Positions 62,661-64,000 of a stretch of 64,000 nt of DNA are shown piece by piece; within the stretch, counting starts at the first letter, position 1; each line of letters starts with the position of its first letter. The notes under the pieces are model-generated. The model worked only from the letters and a program-made list of their open reading frames with translations. It ran no database searches and was not told the DNA's origin. The position numbers and the translations under genes were made by a program. Origin of the DNA: Flavobacterium sp. N2270 (GTDB lineage: Bacteria > Bacteroidota > Bacteroidia > Flavobacteriales > Flavobacteriaceae); NCBI RefSeq assembly GCF_025947225.1, contig NZ_CP110005.1, positions 1,178,001 through 1,242,000 of the forward strand, in the 5' to 3' direction.

Positions 62661-63929
62661 TTATAAATCGTATTGTTTGATTTTTCTGTAAAGTGTTCTT
62701 TCGGAGATTCCTAATTCGTCAGCGGCAGCTTTTCTTTTTCCGTTATTTCGTTCTAACGATTTTTTAATCAATTCAATTTCTTTAGCTTCTAGACTCAGTG
62801 TTTCTTCTTCTTCAACTGTTTCTGCGAAAAGGTAATTAGAATCATCTTCTTCCTCGTCAATAAATTCTTCTTGAATTATTTCATTTGTAGCTTGAGGAAG
62901 GAGTTCTTGTTTTTTCTCGTTTTCAAAGATAGAATTATCTTCACTTTTTTCGTAAATTCTTTTAATTAAATTTTTCTGATCTTCCTGAACTTTAGATGTT
63001 CCATTTTGCATTAATTCAAGAGTGAGCTTCTTTAAATCATTCAAATCGCTTTTCATATCGAATAGCACTTTGTATAAAATTTCACGCTCGTTGCTAAAAT
63101 CGTTTTCAGATTTTTGATTGTTAACTACCGATGGTAAATTATTTCCTTGTTGAGGTAGATATCCTTTTAAAGTTTGCAGCGAAGTTTCTCTGTTGGTTTC
63201 AAGAACAGAAATTTGTTCGGCAATATTTCGTAATTGCCTAATATTACCACTCCATCTATATTGAATAAGATATTGAATAGCTTCGTTAGATAATTTAATA
63301 GGAGGCATTTTGTATTTATGAGCAAAATCAGCCGCAAATTTTCTAAACAATAAATGAATGTCTTCTTTTCTTTCTCTTAAAGGAGGAAGTAAAATTTCTA
63401 CAGTACTTAAACGGTAATATAAATCTTCTCTAAATTTTCCTTTTTCAATAGCATCAAACATGTTAACGTTTGTGGCAGCTACTATTCGAACATTTGTTTT
63501 TTGAACTTTTGAAGAACCAACTTTAATAAATTCGCCATTTTCTAAAACACGTAATAAACGTACTTGAGTGGTTAGCGGTAATTCACCAACTTCGTCTAAA
63601 AATATAGTCCCTCCATCAGCCACTTCAAAATACCCATCACGAGAGTTTGTTGCGCCAGTAAACGAACCTTTTTCGTGTCCAAATAATTCACTGTCAATCG
63701 TACCTTCTGGTATTGCTCCACAGTTTACAGCTATATATTTTGCATGCTTGCGATGAGAAAGTGAATGGATTATTTTTGGAATACTTTCTTTACCAACACC
63801 ACTTTCCCCAGTTACTAATACAGAAATATCAGTAGGAGCAACTTGTATTGCTTTTTCTATAGCTCGATTTAGTTTTGGATCATTTCCAATAATTTCAAAT
63901 CGTTGTTTTGTGGCTTGTATAGATTCCAT
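62661..63929 (-). CDS. sigma-54-dependent transcriptional activator
   Basis: A 422-aa bacterial enhancer-binding protein without an N-terminal receiver or sensory domain. The AAA+ domain (about 12-240) has Walker A GESGVGKES at 41-49, the sigma54-contact loop as GSFTGA (88-93, usually GAFTGA), Walker B TIFLDEVGELP (108-118) and an arginine finger region (REDLYYRLS). A variable, acidic linker follows, then a Fis-type helix-turn-helix (about 385-422, KRKAAADELGISERTLYRKIKQYDL). It is the first gene of the unit with lptE and secG, suggesting envelope-related control. Activity must be regulated by something other than phosphorylation. Confidence 0.9.
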   Translation of the reverse strand: MESIQATKQRFEIIGNDPKLNRAIEKAIQVAPTDISVLVTGESGVGKESIPKIIHSLSHRKHAKYIAVNCGAIPEGTIDSELFGHEKGSFTGATNSRDGYFEVADGGTIFLDEVGELPLTTQVRLLRVLENGEFIKVGSSKVQKTNVRIVAATNVNMFDAIEKGKFREDLYYRLSTVEILLPPLRERKEDIHLLFRKFAADFAHKYKMPPIKLSNEAIQYLIQYRWSGNIRQLRNIAEQISVLETNRETSLQTLKGYLPQQGNNLPSVVNNQKSENDFSNEREILYKVLFDMKSDLNDLKKLTLELMQNGTSKVQEDQKNLIKRIYEKSEDNSIFENEKKQELLPQATNEIIQEEFIDEEEDDSNYLFAETVEEEETLSLEAKEIELIKKSLERNNGKRKAAADELGISERTLYRKIKQYDL

Positions 63930-64000
63930 GTTTAATTGATAATTAGTAATTTACAATTGATAGTTTAGTTAGTTTTTAATAGTTTAATTCATTTCAGAAT
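63930..64000. other. AT-rich upstream region at the window end
   Basis: Seventy-one bases before the sigma54 activator gene. They contain two AATTGATA direct repeats (one at about 63935, one at about 63956) but no clear TAnnTTTG element on the minus strand. The promoter of the operon, or an upstream gene, may lie beyond the window. Confidence 0.4.

Overview
The window is a stretch of chromosome from a low-GC member of the Bacteroidota, almost certainly a Flavobacteriaceae bacterium of the Flavobacterium type. The evidence is gldB-gldC (gliding), exosortase F with its partner protein, a TonB receptor with an N-terminal carboxypeptidase-like domain, a short primary sigma factor without region 1.1, and repeated Bacteroidota promoter motifs (TAnnTTTG, often with an upstream TTG). 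Shine-Dalgarno sequences are weak or absent, and TTG/GTG starts are frequent. Almost everything is conserved chromosomal housekeeping. I see no prophage, insertion sequence, CRISPR array or integrase.

Layout. 1-410: two identical tRNA-Gly(TCC) genes and a shared terminator. 405-9998: a dipeptidase E gene, two paralogous exported proteins with a DUF6702 protein and an M1 peptidase, tatA with a PAP2 phosphatase and an unknown gene, an O-methyltransferase, rlmN and a polyprenyl synthase. 10274-13170: an ECF sigma factor, a membrane protein that is probably its anti-sigma factor, and an envelope protein. 13301-19671: dnaG, an orphan LuxR-type response regulator, nadE, gldBC, engB and an alpha/beta hydrolase. 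20019-35535: a division and cell wall (dcw) operon in the order mraZ-rsmH-ftsL-ftsI-murE-mraY-murD-ftsW-murG-murC-ftsQ-ftsA-ftsZ, preceded by a three-repeat MraZ-type operator. 35647-44982: yqeY, tRNA-Arg, an MtfA-type peptidase, a CBS protein, then on the minus strand rpe, rpoD, an SLC12-like transporter, pnp, rpsO and a GAF protein.

45048-46026 holds xrtF and its partner. 46051-48236 holds a two-gene unit: an ATP-cone/PD-(D/E)XK nuclease protein overlapping a beta-CASP metallo-beta-lactamase RNase. 48280-51358 is a cysteine-rich exported protein, a TonB receptor and a CxxC heavy-metal-associated protein, suggesting copper or another soft metal. 51470-58850 is an inorganic carbon module: a small exported protein, dabA, dabB, a SulP transporter and a DUF2490 outer-membrane protein. 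58925-63929 (minus strand) carries groES-groEL and the operon sigma54 activator-lptE-hypothetical-secG.

No complete new system is obvious. The best leads are the nuclease/beta-CASP pair, the MraZ operator, the zinc-ligand-free DnaG, the nested hairpin in front of the TonB receptor, and a leader-like sequence shared between two unrelated loci. Motif positions were counted by hand; family assignments rest on recognised motifs and not on database searches.
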